A DNA stretch of 49,591 nt from SAR92 bacterium BACL16 MAG-120619-bin48 (lineage in GTDB: Bacteria > Pseudomonadota > Gammaproteobacteria > Pseudomonadales > Porticoccaceae). The translations under genes and the position numbers were made by a program. Positions 18,301 to 26,979 of the stretch are shown piece by piece (positions within the stretch are counted from its first letter, which is position 1; the number at the start of each line of letters is the position of its first letter). The notes beneath the pieces are model-generated. The model had not been told where the DNA came from, searched no databases, and saw nothing but the letters and a program-made list of their open reading frames with translations. The stretch covers positions 1-49,591 of the forward strand of contig LIDE01000028.1 in NCBI GenBank assembly GCA_001438605.1, in the 5' to 3' direction.

Positions 18301-18521
18301 GCGTAAATGGCCTCTTCAATTCGAATGACAATCTGCTCTTCGACTTCTCGGGGACCTGCGCCAGGATAGGGCATGGAAATCGTAATAAAGTTTACGGGTG
18401 TGGCTGGAAAGACTTCTTTGCCCATGCCAAGGCTGCCGATAACGCCTGCCACCAGAAGCAAGATCATTAAAAGGTTTGACGCTATTGGGTTGCGAACAAA
18501 CCATGCGATTGATGCGTTCAT
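15375..18521 (-). CDS. RND-family efflux pump inner-membrane permease
   Basis: 1048 residues, typical for hydrophobe/amphiphile RND pumps of the AcrB/MexB class. Residues 1-30 form the first helix (NPIASNLLMILLLVAG), two large periplasmic loops are present, and helix 4 carries the proton-relay pair Asp397-Asp398 (GIIVDDAIIVGES). It exchanges protons for substrates and works with a fusion protein and an outer-membrane channel. The fusion protein gene immediately precedes it with a four-base ATGA overlap. No TolC-type gene is adjacent. Substrate unknown. Confidence 0.93.
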   Translation of the reverse strand: MNASIAWFVRNPIASNLLMILLLVAGVIGSLGMGKEVFPATPVNFITISMPYPGAGPREVEEQIVIRIEEAIYAIEGVKRMWGQARQGRGSVTVEVDDNYDMTKMLNDIKGQVDSIITFPSDAERPIVREEIAREEVIRVALFGEAEEKVLREYGQRIRNELAALPNVDFVELWGVREPQIDIELSEINMRRYGISFNDVVSAVRQSSLNLPAGTIRAESGDIQIQTRGQAYYEEDFKNIVVSSRPDGTEIKVEDIASVIDGFEERNLLTRFNGQKAIFVGVSVGKNPDVIATTDAVKNYVAAGPTFLPAGLELATWKDFSGMFSGRLALLSKNAFGGLILVFIVLMLFLRPQLAFWVALGIAIAYMGALWVLPSLGLTLNMMSMFAFLLILGIIVDDAIIVGESIYRYQEEGYEGSTAAILGTQSVSKPVILAVVSTMIVFLPMLFLPGIWPKFLWAIPTVTLVALSFSLIESLWILPSHLAKMKPEKPPTTKLGVGLRNIRTRFADGMKDFSLNSYTPFLEKALDWRVLTLGGFFLAFVLSITLVSAGYIKQRFMPDVPSDFISMRIEMPDGYSLDGKVEIAKRAERAAAILQDDPEIQSKVDGEKLIANQLSFMYGDTIRLTLELQPDMSGVIDPNLVGERWQRLIGEIPEAKAFSVDASAAGRGGGVGVTAVLTSTNLDQLSAAATYVKERMRDIPGARNIRDDIHSGRSDIDINLRPYANSLGIGLSDVARQVRQGFYGAEAQRVPRGRDDVRVMVRYPKQDRTQVDTLDTMRIRTAAGAEVPFYSVAEAAYVPGYTRINRQDRQRSVKVSASPTAGKLSVDEMAAILFAEIGPEMTQLYPDVYLIKDGELAEQDEFFASAIKLFVLALGMIYILMAVEFKSYLKPLGVLSAVPFGIMGAIFGHFIMGLNFSVLSFLGVLAASGVVVNDNLVLIDRINQLRAEGVEIKAALIRAGQDRFRPIILTSLTTFIGLAPILLETSMQARFLIPMVCSLAFGVLFATVITLVFVPCLYLAGANLKARLGGQPLDDNNKSAGLVETNPS

Positions 18522-19720
18522 TGTGCTTCACCCTCGGCAAGAGTGGTGGTTGTCGTGAGGTTTTCCGAGGTGGTCACTTTCATGCCCGGAACGGGCAGGC
18601 CAATGCGCGTGCCAACCACACGGGTGCCACTGGGAATATCAACCGCGACCACCGAGTCGCCATCGGACTGAACAATGGTTAGCTTTTGCATGGCTATTTC
18701 ATTGTTGGTATTGAGCACCAAGATTTCATCGCCGCGGTAGATAATTTGTTTGGGCAGTGGCACCGCATTGGCGATAGATCTACCCTCAATTTCCGCTTCG
18801 ACAAACATACCAATGCTGAGCGGCGGACGATCACTATTGGGATCTTCTTTGAACGGATTTTGAATTTCTGCAACGGCATAGGTCATGCGGCTTTGAATAT
18901 CAATCGAGGATTCGGTGCGAACAATTTTGCCGTTCCACTCGTAATGTCTGTCCCCCACTGTGCTGCGCAGGGTCACATTTGGATAGTTCGCCGTTGCGGC
19001 ATCTTCAAAATTGACGGGTAAATCGATCAGCGATACTTGACGATCAGACAGCGGCAGACGCACTTCAACCACGTCCGTACTGTAAATTTTGGCAATGCGC
19101 GCGCCAGGGCCAACAAACTGCCCGAGATCCACAAATGTCTGCCTGATGCGGCCTTGGAAAGGCGTAACAATCTGGGTTCGGCTGAGGTCTAAATTGGCTT
19201 TGTCTAAATCGGCGCGGGCAGATTCGAGGGTTGCCTCTGCTGCTGCAAGCTGTGGTTCACGCAGGAACAGCGCGTTGGCTGTGCGATCCCCTAAGTCTCG
19301 CCACTCGCGCTTGGCTTGACGCGAGCGCCCCTTCTCTAGGGCAACTTGCTCAAGGGCCTTTGCCAGCTGGGCTTTTGCGCGCACAACGGCAAATTGATAT
19401 TCGTCTGACTCAATCTGAATAAGCTGGTCGCCACTGCGGAAAAAACTGCCATTGCCATAGTCGTCGGCAACGGCGATGACTTTGCCTGATACCTGTGAAA
19501 TCAGATCAATCTCGCGCTTCGGTGCCACGGTTCCCTGAGACAATACCTGAGGGCGGAGATGCTGCGGTGCCGCCGTGATGACATCGACCATCAGCAGTGG
19601 GGGTGGTGGCCGCTTTGCCTTTTCCGGTGCCGGTTTTAATGTGGCAATTGCAGCGATAAAGACAACTCCGAGAACAAGGGCGGCGAGGGTAATTTTCCCT
19701 TTGCGATTAACCAATTGCAT
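18518..19720 (-). CDS. RND efflux periplasmic membrane-fusion protein
   Basis: 400 residues. An N-terminal membrane anchor (about residues 8-27) is followed by a Pro-rich linker (KRPPPPL). Next come a biotinyl-lipoyl-like segment (SQVSGKVIAVADDYGNG), a long coiled-coil hairpin rich in Ala/Glu/Lys (about 110-175), and beta-barrel segments. It bridges the permease and an outer-membrane channel. It is the first gene of the pair and overlaps the permease gene by four bases. A dyad-symmetric sequence lies just before its start. Confidence 0.92.
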   Translation of the reverse strand: MQLVNRKGKITLAALVLGVVFIAAIATLKPAPEKAKRPPPPLLMVDVITAAPQHLRPQVLSQGTVAPKREIDLISQVSGKVIAVADDYGNGSFFRSGDQLIQIESDEYQFAVVRAKAQLAKALEQVALEKGRSRQAKREWRDLGDRTANALFLREPQLAAAEATLESARADLDKANLDLSRTQIVTPFQGRIRQTFVDLGQFVGPGARIAKIYSTDVVEVRLPLSDRQVSLIDLPVNFEDAATANYPNVTLRSTVGDRHYEWNGKIVRTESSIDIQSRMTYAVAEIQNPFKEDPNSDRPPLSIGMFVEAEIEGRSIANAVPLPKQIIYRGDEILVLNTNNEIAMQKLTIVQSDGDSVVAVDIPSGTRVVGTRIGLPVPGMKVTTSENLTTTTTLAEGEAQ

Positions 19721-19746
19721 GAATAAAACCTATTGTAGTAGTTATG

Positions 19747-19759
19747 GTTGCAATGCAAC
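19747..19759. promoter_or_regulatory. Palindrome GTTGCA-A-TGCAAC before the RND operon
   Basis: A perfect 13-base palindrome with one central base, 27 bases upstream of the fusion-protein start. TTGCAT in it could be a -35 box for TACAAT (plus-strand 19732-19737), with a short 15-base spacer. It is a candidate repressor operator; no regulator gene is nearby. Confidence 0.45.
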
Positions 19760-19829
19760 GCCTGCTGTCTGCACGAGCGGTTTCATAGAGAGCTGTGCGT
19801 GAACGTCCATTAGACGCTATGGTTGACGT

Positions 19830-19842
19830 TTGTGATTCACAA
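19830..19842. promoter_or_regulatory. Palindrome TTGTGA-T-TCACAA in the same gap
   Basis: A second perfect 13-base palindrome of the same one-base-centre design, about 110 bases upstream of the fusion-protein start and past the stop of the symporter gene. The half-sites resemble TGTGA/TCACA, but the spacing rules out a standard CRP site. Confidence 0.35.
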
Positions 19843-19911
19843 TGCCGCAAGCAAAGTTGTTAGCGCGCCTTGGAACGGTTATACGCAGTCCTCGCGCGCG
19901 CAGATGTTTTT

Positions 19912-21180
19912 TTAAGTGTTGTACTGATCTCGATCCGACACCTCGTTGAAAACAGCCTCATCGAGCAGCCCCTCGCTTCTCGCCACAACGGTTGTCACCA
20001 TGCCGTCACCAGTGACGTTCACCACCGTGCGCATCATGTCCAACAGGCGATCAACGCCAATTATCAGACCTATTCCCTCCACAGGGAGGCCAACTTGCTG
20101 CAACACCATGGAGAGCATGATCAACCCAACACCGGGTACGCCTGCGGTGCCAATCGAGGCCAAGGTGGCAGTGGCAATCACGGCGAGGTAATCGGCCATA
20201 CTTAAGTCTAAGCCGTAAGCTTGGGCGATGAAGACTGTCGCGATACCCTGCATAATCGCCGTGCCGTCCATATTGATTGTGGCACCGAGCGGCACGGTAA
20301 AGGAGGCGATTGATTTATGCACGCCCACACGAGTCTCCATCACATTCATGGTGATCGGCATCGTGGCATTGCTCGATGACGTGCTGAAAGCAAACAGCAT
20401 CGCCGGACGCATATTTTTTAACAGTGTCAGAGGGTTGAGTCTTGTCATGAAGGCAAAAATGGTTGAATAGACAACGGTGCCGTGAAAAATCAGTACAAAG
20501 CTCATGGTCATGAAGTAGAGCGCCAAGTTGCGTATGGCAGAGAAACCTTGTTCAGTAAAGAGTTTTGCCAGCAAGCAGAACACGCCATAGGGCGCCAGAT
20601 GCATAAGGATCGTCACCATACGCATGATCACAGCATTAAAATCTTCAAATACGGCCAATAACGATTTTCCCGCATTGCCCGCCTGAGTAATGGCAATGCC
20701 CACCAAAACTGAGAACACAATAATCTGTAGCATATTGCCGTCTGACATCGCTTTTATCGGGTTGGTTGGGAAAATACCAATTAATACCTCTTTAAAAGAG
20801 GGCGGCGTAGGCGCATTAAACGAGGCAACAGCGCCGGTATCGATGCCAACGCCGGGATTGACGATGTTGGCGAAAACCAACGCCAAGGTAATCGCGATGC
20901 CGGTTGTAAAGAGGTAAAGAGACAGGGTTTTTAGGGCAATGCGCCCCATTTTGACATTTTCACCCATAGCCGCAGAGCCGCAGACCAGCGAGACAAACAC
21001 TAAGGGCACCACGAGCAACTTAAGTGATGCAATAAAGATTCGCCCTATCACGTCGAACACATATTCGACCAGCCAAGCACTGGCGGGCCCTTGTTCGCTG
21101 CCATCATTCAACGCATGTAAAATCAATCCGACAAGAATGCCCAGCACCATACCGAGAATAATCTTTGATGACAGTTTCAT
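19912..21180 (-). CDS. Dicarboxylate/amino acid:cation symporter (DAACS family)
   Basis: 422 residues, the usual GltP/DctA length. Family landmarks are the serine-rich hairpin SSSNATMP, the NMDGTA motif and DRLLDMMRTVVNVTGD in the last membrane helix, which together form the substrate and cation site. It imports glutamate, aspartate or C4-dicarboxylates with Na+ or H+; the exact substrate cannot be told here. It follows the LplT-like gene by 28 bases, so the two may be co-transcribed. The RND operon is next downstream after 191 bases. Confidence 0.93.
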   Translation of the reverse strand: MKLSSKIILGMVLGILVGLILHALNDGSEQGPASAWLVEYVFDVIGRIFIASLKLLVVPLVFVSLVCGSAAMGENVKMGRIALKTLSLYLFTTGIAITLALVFANIVNPGVGIDTGAVASFNAPTPPSFKEVLIGIFPTNPIKAMSDGNMLQIIVFSVLVGIAITQAGNAGKSLLAVFEDFNAVIMRMVTILMHLAPYGVFCLLAKLFTEQGFSAIRNLALYFMTMSFVLIFHGTVVYSTIFAFMTRLNPLTLLKNMRPAMLFAFSTSSSNATMPITMNVMETRVGVHKSIASFTVPLGATINMDGTAIMQGIATVFIAQAYGLDLSMADYLAVIATATLASIGTAGVPGVGLIMLSMVLQQVGLPVEGIGLIIGVDRLLDMMRTVVNVTGDGMVTTVVARSEGLLDEAVFNEVSDRDQYNT

Positions 21181-21208
21181 AATAAATCCTTAGGGTTGGT
21201 CGGCTATT

Positions 21209-22537
21209 CTACTGTATCCGCCAAGTTAAAAAACGCGTTTTAAATTCCGGTACACGCCAAAGCAGTAGGCACAGAAAAACTAAATTGGCCAGAGACACCG
21301 TGAGAAAGAACAGTGGGATACTCATTTGTATCACGCTCAGACAGACAATTCCCACTGCAGCGCCAGCGACCATAAACAGTGCATTCAATACATTATTCGC
21401 GGCTAAGACCCGAGCGCGCTTGTTGCTGGCGGTGCGCGATTGCACCAAGGCGTAGAGTGGCACAATAAAAATACCGCCAAATAAACCGATAGCGGTTAAG
21501 TCGAAAAACACACGCAGCGCGCTGGTCAGTGTGAAAAACTGCAGGGGAAGCACATCGAGCGCCGCGGGGTTCGCCAACTGATAGGCATTAGATGAGAAGA
21601 AAATATCGGTGCTAAATAGAGTTAGGCCAATAGCACCTATCGGAATCAGCCCCGGCTCCACCTGTCCCTTGGATAACTTGGCGCAGAGAACCGAGCCGAT
21701 CGCCACACCAACAATAAAGGCACCCAGTAGCACAGAAATAAGCGTCGGGTGGCCCTGCAAAACCGTCACCGCAAAATTCGGGACTTGCGTTAAGAAGCTG
21801 CCGCCAAAGAGCCAAAACCACGAAATGCTGACAATGCAGTAAAACACGGACATATCTTCCCGAGCAAAGCGAAAGTTGCGCAGCGTCTCGGTAAACGGGT
21901 TAAAACTCAGCACGATCTCGCCAGAGTCTGCTGGCGCCGGTGGGATTTGACAGCTACTCAACCAACCGGCAACCGCCACGAGCATCGCCAGCATGCCAAC
22001 CAGCAAGGTGCCCTGATCGTAACTGACCAGCCAAGCGCCGAGTAATGTGCCCAAGAGAATGGAGACGAAGGTGCCCATACCCACCTGCGCGTTACCGCTC
22101 ATTAACTCATGGGTGGCTAAGTGTTGAGGAATAATGGCGTATTTAATCGGGCCAAAAAACGCAGATTGGGCGCCTAGCGCGAACAACACGCCCATCATCA
22201 TGCCAACATTTTTGGTCAATAGGGCATAACAGCCCACTAACATAATAAGAATCTCGGCAAACTTAATACGTTTTATCAACCAAGCTTTATCGTATTTGTC
22301 TGCGAGCTGCCCCGCAGTGGTTGAAAACAGAAAGTAGGGGAGAATAAACAAACCGGCGGCGAGATTGGTTAAAAAATTCGCGTCACTGGCGGTGGCTGAA
22401 ACGCCCCCGCTGACCACAATCACCAACAGTGCGTTTTTAAACAGGTTATCATTCAGCGCGCCTAAAAATTGCGTGGCAAAAAAAGGTAAGAAGCGCCGCT
22501 GCCCAAAGAGATAAAACTGCCCCTGCTGTTTTTCCAC
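21209..22537 (-). CDS. MFS transporter, LplT-like lysophospholipid transporter
   Basis: 442 residues with about twelve hydrophobic helices. FATQFLGALNDNLFKNALLV at the N-terminus and FFGPIKYAIIPQHL are characteristic of the LplT branch of the major facilitator family, which flips lysophospholipids inward for reacylation. LplT usually neighbours or is fused to an acyltransferase/acyl-ACP synthetase; none is seen here. The start is GTG at 22537, with GGAG eight bases before it. The specific substrate is inferred from family only. Confidence 0.82.
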   Translation of the reverse strand: MEKQQGQFYLFGQRRFLPFFATQFLGALNDNLFKNALLVIVVSGGVSATASDANFLTNLAAGLFILPYFLFSTTAGQLADKYDKAWLIKRIKFAEILIMLVGCYALLTKNVGMMMGVLFALGAQSAFFGPIKYAIIPQHLATHELMSGNAQVGMGTFVSILLGTLLGAWLVSYDQGTLLVGMLAMLVAVAGWLSSCQIPPAPADSGEIVLSFNPFTETLRNFRFAREDMSVFYCIVSISWFWLFGGSFLTQVPNFAVTVLQGHPTLISVLLGAFIVGVAIGSVLCAKLSKGQVEPGLIPIGAIGLTLFSTDIFFSSNAYQLANPAALDVLPLQFFTLTSALRVFFDLTAIGLFGGIFIVPLYALVQSRTASNKRARVLAANNVLNALFMVAGAAVGIVCLSVIQMSIPLFFLTVSLANLVFLCLLLWRVPEFKTRFLTWRIQ

Positions 22538-22592
22538 GGTTTTGCTCCGCTTGTTATTGTCGTATCAGTGAATCTTAAACCACCTTAGCACA

Positions 22593-22991
22593 CTACTCGT
22601 CGCGGGAAAGATGCGCGAGCGCGCCAGCATGCAGCTCCCAGTTCTGACCGTCAAAGGGTTCGACCACAACCGACTTTATGTGTGTGCGGTCTAAGCAGCG
22701 CAAATTGGCGCTGAAGCCGTCAGGGTTTGATCGTGGTATATAAAAGGCCTTGATACCGCAGTACTTACAAAAGGTATGTTTGGCTGCGCCGGTATTGAAG
22801 GTATAGGTTGTAATCGAGTCAGCACCGGCGATCAAGCGAAAGCGCGACGCTGGCACAATCATCTGATCGCCACCGCTGCGGTAGCACATAGAGCAATTGC
22901 ACGCGTGGGCATGCAAGTCTGCGGGCGCATCGATTTCAAATTGAACCTTGCCGCAATGGCAAGACCCTTTGTGAGTCAGTAAGTCTGGCAT
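22593..22991 (-). CDS. GFA/CENP-V domain zinc protein
   Basis: 132 residues from ATG at 22991; earlier in-frame ATGs at 23018 and 23075 lack family resemblance and a ribosome site. Zinc-binding cysteines are C11 and C13 (SCHCGKVQF), C31, C33 and C36 (CNCSMC), and C75 and C78 (FCKYCG), the glutathione-dependent formaldehyde-activating (GFA) fold pattern. Members bind zinc and sometimes glutathione adducts, but most have no proven activity. It is probably the first gene of a run with the LplT-like and symporter genes. Confidence 0.88.
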   Translation of the reverse strand: MPDLLTHKGSCHCGKVQFEIDAPADLHAHACNCSMCYRSGGDQMIVPASRFRLIAGADSITTYTFNTGAAKHTFCKYCGIKAFYIPRSNPDGFSANLRCLDRTHIKSVVVEPFDGQNWELHAGALAHLSRDE

Positions 22992-23209
22992 GTTAATGGT
23001 CCAATTGGTTTTGGCCATTATAGATGGTGCGACTAGAGCTTGGCGACTGCGTTCGTTCAGTATCCTTGAAAACAAAAAATGTTAACGCTCGCACTTAGCT
23101 ACCCTTAAGAGTACATATTATTGCTTGTTGAGAGAACTTATTTTAGGTAAGGTGGCAGTCCAAAAAACCACGTACCACTAAAACATTACACATATCTCGG
23201 GGGAGATCT

Positions 23210-25702
23210 ATGAAAAAAGCCACTATTTGGAAGCTGAACACTATTGCTGCCGCCATTATTTCTGGCGCCACAATGATGCCTGTTATGGCAGTCGCACAAG
23301 ACGGCATGGTTGAAGAAATCGTTACCACGGGCAGCCGTGCAAAAGCGCGATCAGCCACTGACACTGTTGCGGCAGTTGACGTAATCACCAGTGCTGAACT
23401 GACTAACCAAGGTGACATGGACGTAGCAAACTTGCTGCGTAACTCTGTACCTTCTTTCTCTGTCAATGACCAGCCTATCAGCGACGCGGCTACGCTCGTC
23501 CGTCCGTTCCAGCTGCGCGGCATGGCGCCGGATCACTCGTTGATTCTGGTTAACAACAAGCGTCGTCACAGAGCAAGCGTTATTGTTTGGTCAGCCGGCG
23601 GCATTTCAGACGGTTCACACGGTGCTGATGTTTCTACTATTCCTGGCATGGCGTTAAAAAGCGTCGAAGTTCTGCGTGATGGTGCAGCAGCACTGTACGG
23701 TTCTGATGCTCTGGCTGGCGTGATCAACTTCAAGTTGAAAGATGCAAGCGAAGGCGGCAGTGCTGAAATTCGCATGGGCGAGTACACTGAAGGCGACGGC
23801 AAAATGGCTTACTTTGCCGGCAACATGGGCATGGAGCTGGGCGCCAACGGTTTTGCTAACGTGACATTGGAATACGGTTCTTCCGATGAAACTGTTCGCT
23901 CTGTTCAGCGCAATGACGCTGCGGAACTGATTGCTGCTGGCTACCCTGTTGCGGATCCTGCTCAGAAGTGGGGCCGTCCATTTGTTGATAACGACCTAAA
24001 ATTATTCGTTAACTTCGGCAGCCAGCTGACTGACAGCGTTGAATTATACGGCTACGGCAACTACGCGACTAAAGATGTTGACGGTGGATTCTACTTCCGT
24101 AACCCGCTTACTCGCGGCGGTGTTTATGCGTCAGGCGGTAATCTTCTGGTAGGCGATACTACTGGCGATATGTCTGGCAACTGCGGTCAATACGCGGTGT
24201 CAACAGCCGACCCATCAAGCGCGGCGCTTGCAGATGCCATCGCTGGTCTGAAAGCCGATGACAACTGCTTCAACTTCAACGAAACCATTCCTGGCGGTTT
24301 CACGCCACGCTTTGGCGGTACCGTCACTGACATCACGTTTATGATGGGTTTGAAAGGCGCATTGGACAACGGTTTGACCTGGGACATCAGTGCATATCGC
24401 GGTGAAAACGAAGGCGATTTCTACATCAACAACACTGTTAACGCTAGCTTGGGTGCAAACTCTCCACGCAACTTTGATCCAGGCCTCTACCGTCAAACTG
24501 ATACCAACTTCAACGTTGACTTTACCTACGCTGTAAGCGAAGCCGTGAACGTCGCGTTTGGTGCAGAACACCGTAAAGAAGAGTTCACGATTGGCGCGGG
24601 TCAGACTGAGTCTTACATCGACGGCGGCCTTGGTGTTCAGGGGTTCAGTACTTCTACAAACGGCTTCCCAGGCTTCTCTCCTGACATCGCCGGTACGTTT
24701 GGTCGTGCAAACGACGCGATCTACGTTGATGCTGAGTGGGACGCAAGCGAAGATTTGTTGTTAGCAGCGGCTGTCCGTTTTGAAGATTTCGACGGCTTCG
24801 GTAGCACCACAAACTACAAGCTGGGCGCTAACTACAAGATGACTGAAAACATGGGTGTGCGTGCAACTTTAAGCACAGGCTTCAAAGCACCGACTTCAGG
24901 CCAGTTGAACGCGTCGAACATTTCAACCTTGATCGACAACGGCGTTCTGGTTAATAAGGGCGTAATTCCAGCCTCTAACCCAGTAGCCGCTTTTGCCGGT
25001 GCAGTTGATCTGCAGCCAGAAGAGTCTAATAACTTCACCGTTGGTCTGTTCGGTAACCTCGGCGAGTTTGACGTAACGCTTGACTACTTCAACATTGAAG
25101 TAACTGATCGTCTGACATTGTCAAAAGACTTCAGTTTGTCAGCTGCTGATATCGCTGCATTGACAGCCTCTGGCGTGTCTGGTGCGAACGATATCGCTGT
25201 GTTCAGATTCTTCACTAACGACTTTGAAACAGAAACCAGTGGTTTTGACCTTGTTGTATCGACTGAGACTGAGTGGTTGGGCGGTTCTACTTCTTGGAAC
25301 TTAGCGTACAACAACACTAAAACTGAAGTGACGTCGCGCGGTCAGTACATTGATGACGTTCGTGAAAAGTCAATCGAAGAGATGTCTCCTGATACACGTT
25401 ACAACCTGTCTGCCAACCACATGATGGACGGCTGGAGAATGCTTGCTCGTCTGTCTTACTACGGCGACTGGTATGACTCAAACCAGGATCTGAACTACTC
25501 TGGCGTCAACGTAGTTGATGTTGAAGTGTCTTACGACCTCAACGAAAACTCTGCCATTATGATCGGCGGAAACAACATTTTTGACGAAGCTGGTTCTACA
25601 AAGCACAACGGCGCTGCTGGCGCGGGTAACAAGTACAGTGAATTCGCTCCAATGGGATTCAGCGGTGCTTTCTGGTATGCCAAGTACAGCTACAACTTCT
25701 AA
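23210..25702 (+). CDS. TonB-dependent outer-membrane receptor
   Basis: 830 residues. A signal peptide covers about residues 1-29 (ending AVAQ). EEIVTTGSR then opens the plug domain, with the plug core RDGAAALYGSDALAGVINF near residue 160. A 22-stranded barrel follows and ends in aromatic Phe, the outer-membrane insertion signal. It imports a scarce ligand using TonB energy; the ligand is unknown. Two Cys lie about 30 residues apart in an extracellular-loop-like region (GNCGQ and DNCFNF), possibly a disulfide. GGGGGAGA is a strong ribosome site. The gene stands alone with its own terminator, and no transporter or enzyme gene adjoins it. Confidence 0.93.
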   Translation: MKKATIWKLNTIAAAIISGATMMPVMAVAQDGMVEEIVTTGSRAKARSATDTVAAVDVITSAELTNQGDMDVANLLRNSVPSFSVNDQPISDAATLVRPFQLRGMAPDHSLILVNNKRRHRASVIVWSAGGISDGSHGADVSTIPGMALKSVEVLRDGAAALYGSDALAGVINFKLKDASEGGSAEIRMGEYTEGDGKMAYFAGNMGMELGANGFANVTLEYGSSDETVRSVQRNDAAELIAAGYPVADPAQKWGRPFVDNDLKLFVNFGSQLTDSVELYGYGNYATKDVDGGFYFRNPLTRGGVYASGGNLLVGDTTGDMSGNCGQYAVSTADPSSAALADAIAGLKADDNCFNFNETIPGGFTPRFGGTVTDITFMMGLKGALDNGLTWDISAYRGENEGDFYINNTVNASLGANSPRNFDPGLYRQTDTNFNVDFTYAVSEAVNVAFGAEHRKEEFTIGAGQTESYIDGGLGVQGFSTSTNGFPGFSPDIAGTFGRANDAIYVDAEWDASEDLLLAAAVRFEDFDGFGSTTNYKLGANYKMTENMGVRATLSTGFKAPTSGQLNASNISTLIDNGVLVNKGVIPASNPVAAFAGAVDLQPEESNNFTVGLFGNLGEFDVTLDYFNIEVTDRLTLSKDFSLSAADIAALTASGVSGANDIAVFRFFTNDFETETSGFDLVVSTETEWLGGSTSWNLAYNNTKTEVTSRGQYIDDVREKSIEEMSPDTRYNLSANHMMDGWRMLARLSYYGDWYDSNQDLNYSGVNVVDVEVSYDLNENSAIMIGGNNIFDEAGSTKHNGAAGAGNKYSEFAPMGFSGAFWYAKYSYNF

Positions 25703-25746
25703 GAGACTCCTAGCGAGTTAATAAGAAGCGTTTGTAAAAAGTAAGA

Positions 25747-25780
25747 CAAAAAAGGGGTGCCAATTGGCACCCCTTTTTTT
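25747..25780 (+). terminator. Bidirectional terminator after the TonB receptor
   Basis: GGGGTGCCAATTGGCACCCC (25754-25773) is a perfect palindrome flanked by A7 on the left and T7 on the right. It can therefore also stop transcription of the convergent GNAT gene. Confidence 0.9.
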
Positions 25781-25796
25781 ATCGGCTTCACAAACA

Positions 25797-26309
25797 TTAG
25801 GGCTTTAGATACAAGCCAAGAACGGTGGTGCTGCGATTGCCTGAATCGCGGCGATCGAGATCCAGAAACGTTGCCAGCACCTGAAATCCAGCCTTTCGCA
25901 TCATACCCGCAGACGCGAGATTCTCCGCATGGCGATCGATTACCAACATCTCCGCACCGAGACTTGGCGCGCGACCCAAAATATTCAAGAGCAAGGCGCT
26001 GCCAATGCCCTGCCCATTGACCTCCTGATGAACAACGACGTCGGCGATATAAATCGCTGGGCGCCCGTGGCTGTAAGCGATATAGGCTTCGTGCAGTGCA
26101 TGGGGGTGGTAAAAAATCGCGAGTCCCACTGGCTGATCGTCAACGCAGGCGACTAGCGCCGACGCGTCACCGGCGACGACCGATTGGAATTCTGCATCGA
26201 CGCCGTCCACAGGAAGATGATTCCAAGGGTTTGCGCCGTGGCGAAACAGAAAAGCCTTGAGATCGTTCAATTCGTGCGGGGCCGCTAGGCGATAGTCGAT
26301 CAAAGGCAA
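25797..26309 (-). CDS. GNAT family N-acetyltransferase
   Basis: 170 residues. The acetyl-CoA motif VVVHQEVNGQGIGSALL (the Q/R-x-x-G-x-G/A pattern) lies near residue 92, after a central beta strand (AIYIADV). ASAGMMRKAGFQVLATF near residue 140 is the usual motif-B region. It transfers an acetyl group from acetyl-CoA to an unknown amine. Monocistronic by position: it is convergent with the TonB receptor and about 100 bases from the next upstream gene. Confidence 0.87.
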   Translation of the reverse strand: MPLIDYRLAAPHELNDLKAFLFRHGANPWNHLPVDGVDAEFQSVVAGDASALVACVDDQPVGLAIFYHPHALHEAYIAYSHGRPAIYIADVVVHQEVNGQGIGSALLLNILGRAPSLGAEMLVIDRHAENLASAGMMRKAGFQVLATFLDLDRRDSGNRSTTVLGLYLKP

Positions 26310-26412
26310 ATCTCCGTTTTAGGTCGGACAGATGTACAGCGTCTGATATTCGTCGCGATTAAGCGGCAAAAGATCTCGAGGGATTCACCCATAAGCGCTG
26401 CCTTAACGTTTA

Positions 26413-26889
26413 TTAACAATCCAGATCGTCGGCATAGAGAGAAATTGCCCGTTGATAGCCTTTAATCGCCTCACTGTTGGTCGTGGCGAGTAACAGCTTC
26501 AGAAGTAGCGCGGTTGCCTCTTTGTGTCGCCCGAGGTTGTGGAGGCACATGGCGTAAAAGGGCTGCACTTCAATGGCGTTGGGATATTCTGAAAGAGCGG
26601 ACTCAAAATAGTGCAAGGCTTCGCTGTATTCCCCAAAACTGCGCAGCGTGGACGCTATCCCTAGGAGTGCATCAAGGCGATCGTGGGGCGAGAGAGTGCC
26701 TTCTAAAGCGGACTTATAGTGGGGAAGGGCCTCTTGCTCTAGACCTTGGTTGTCGTAGGTCCATGCCGTGTGCAGGTGTGCGATGGCGCCATACTGAATA
26801 TCATTAATCAGCGCTGCTAACGCTGCTCGAGATTCTTCGTATTGCTGGTTGCGGCGCAAGGCAATGGCCTGTTCGACAATCGAGTGCAT
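26413..26889 (-). CDS. Small tetratricopeptide repeat protein
   Basis: 158 residues made almost entirely of TPR-like helices, such as HLHTAWTYDNQGLEQEALPHY, LLGIASTLRSFGEYSEALHYF and PFYAMCLHNLGRHKEA. GGAG lies five bases before ATG at 26889. It is soluble with no signal peptide, a likely adaptor of unknown partner. It is downstream of ubiD on the same strand, with an approximately 90-base gap. Confidence 0.85.
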   Translation of the reverse strand: MHSIVEQAIALRRNQQYEESRAALAALINDIQYGAIAHLHTAWTYDNQGLEQEALPHYKSALEGTLSPHDRLDALLGIASTLRSFGEYSEALHYFESALSEYPNAIEVQPFYAMCLHNLGRHKEATALLLKLLLATTNSEAIKGYQRAISLYADDLDC

Positions 26890-26979
26890 TTCAGCTCCGC
26901 GCCTAGATCAGGCGTGTTCAAGTAAGAAATTTGTTGCGACCTCTCCTGCAATACCTGCACAAACAACACTAGCGCCTGT

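Noticed and set aside
19830-19842. CRP binding site
   Set aside because: TGTGA and TCACA are separated by one base instead of six.
24215-24571. Antisense ORF of 118 codons inside the TonB receptor
   Set aside because: Shadow of a highly expressed gene with strong codon bias; no ribosome site and no recognisable domain.
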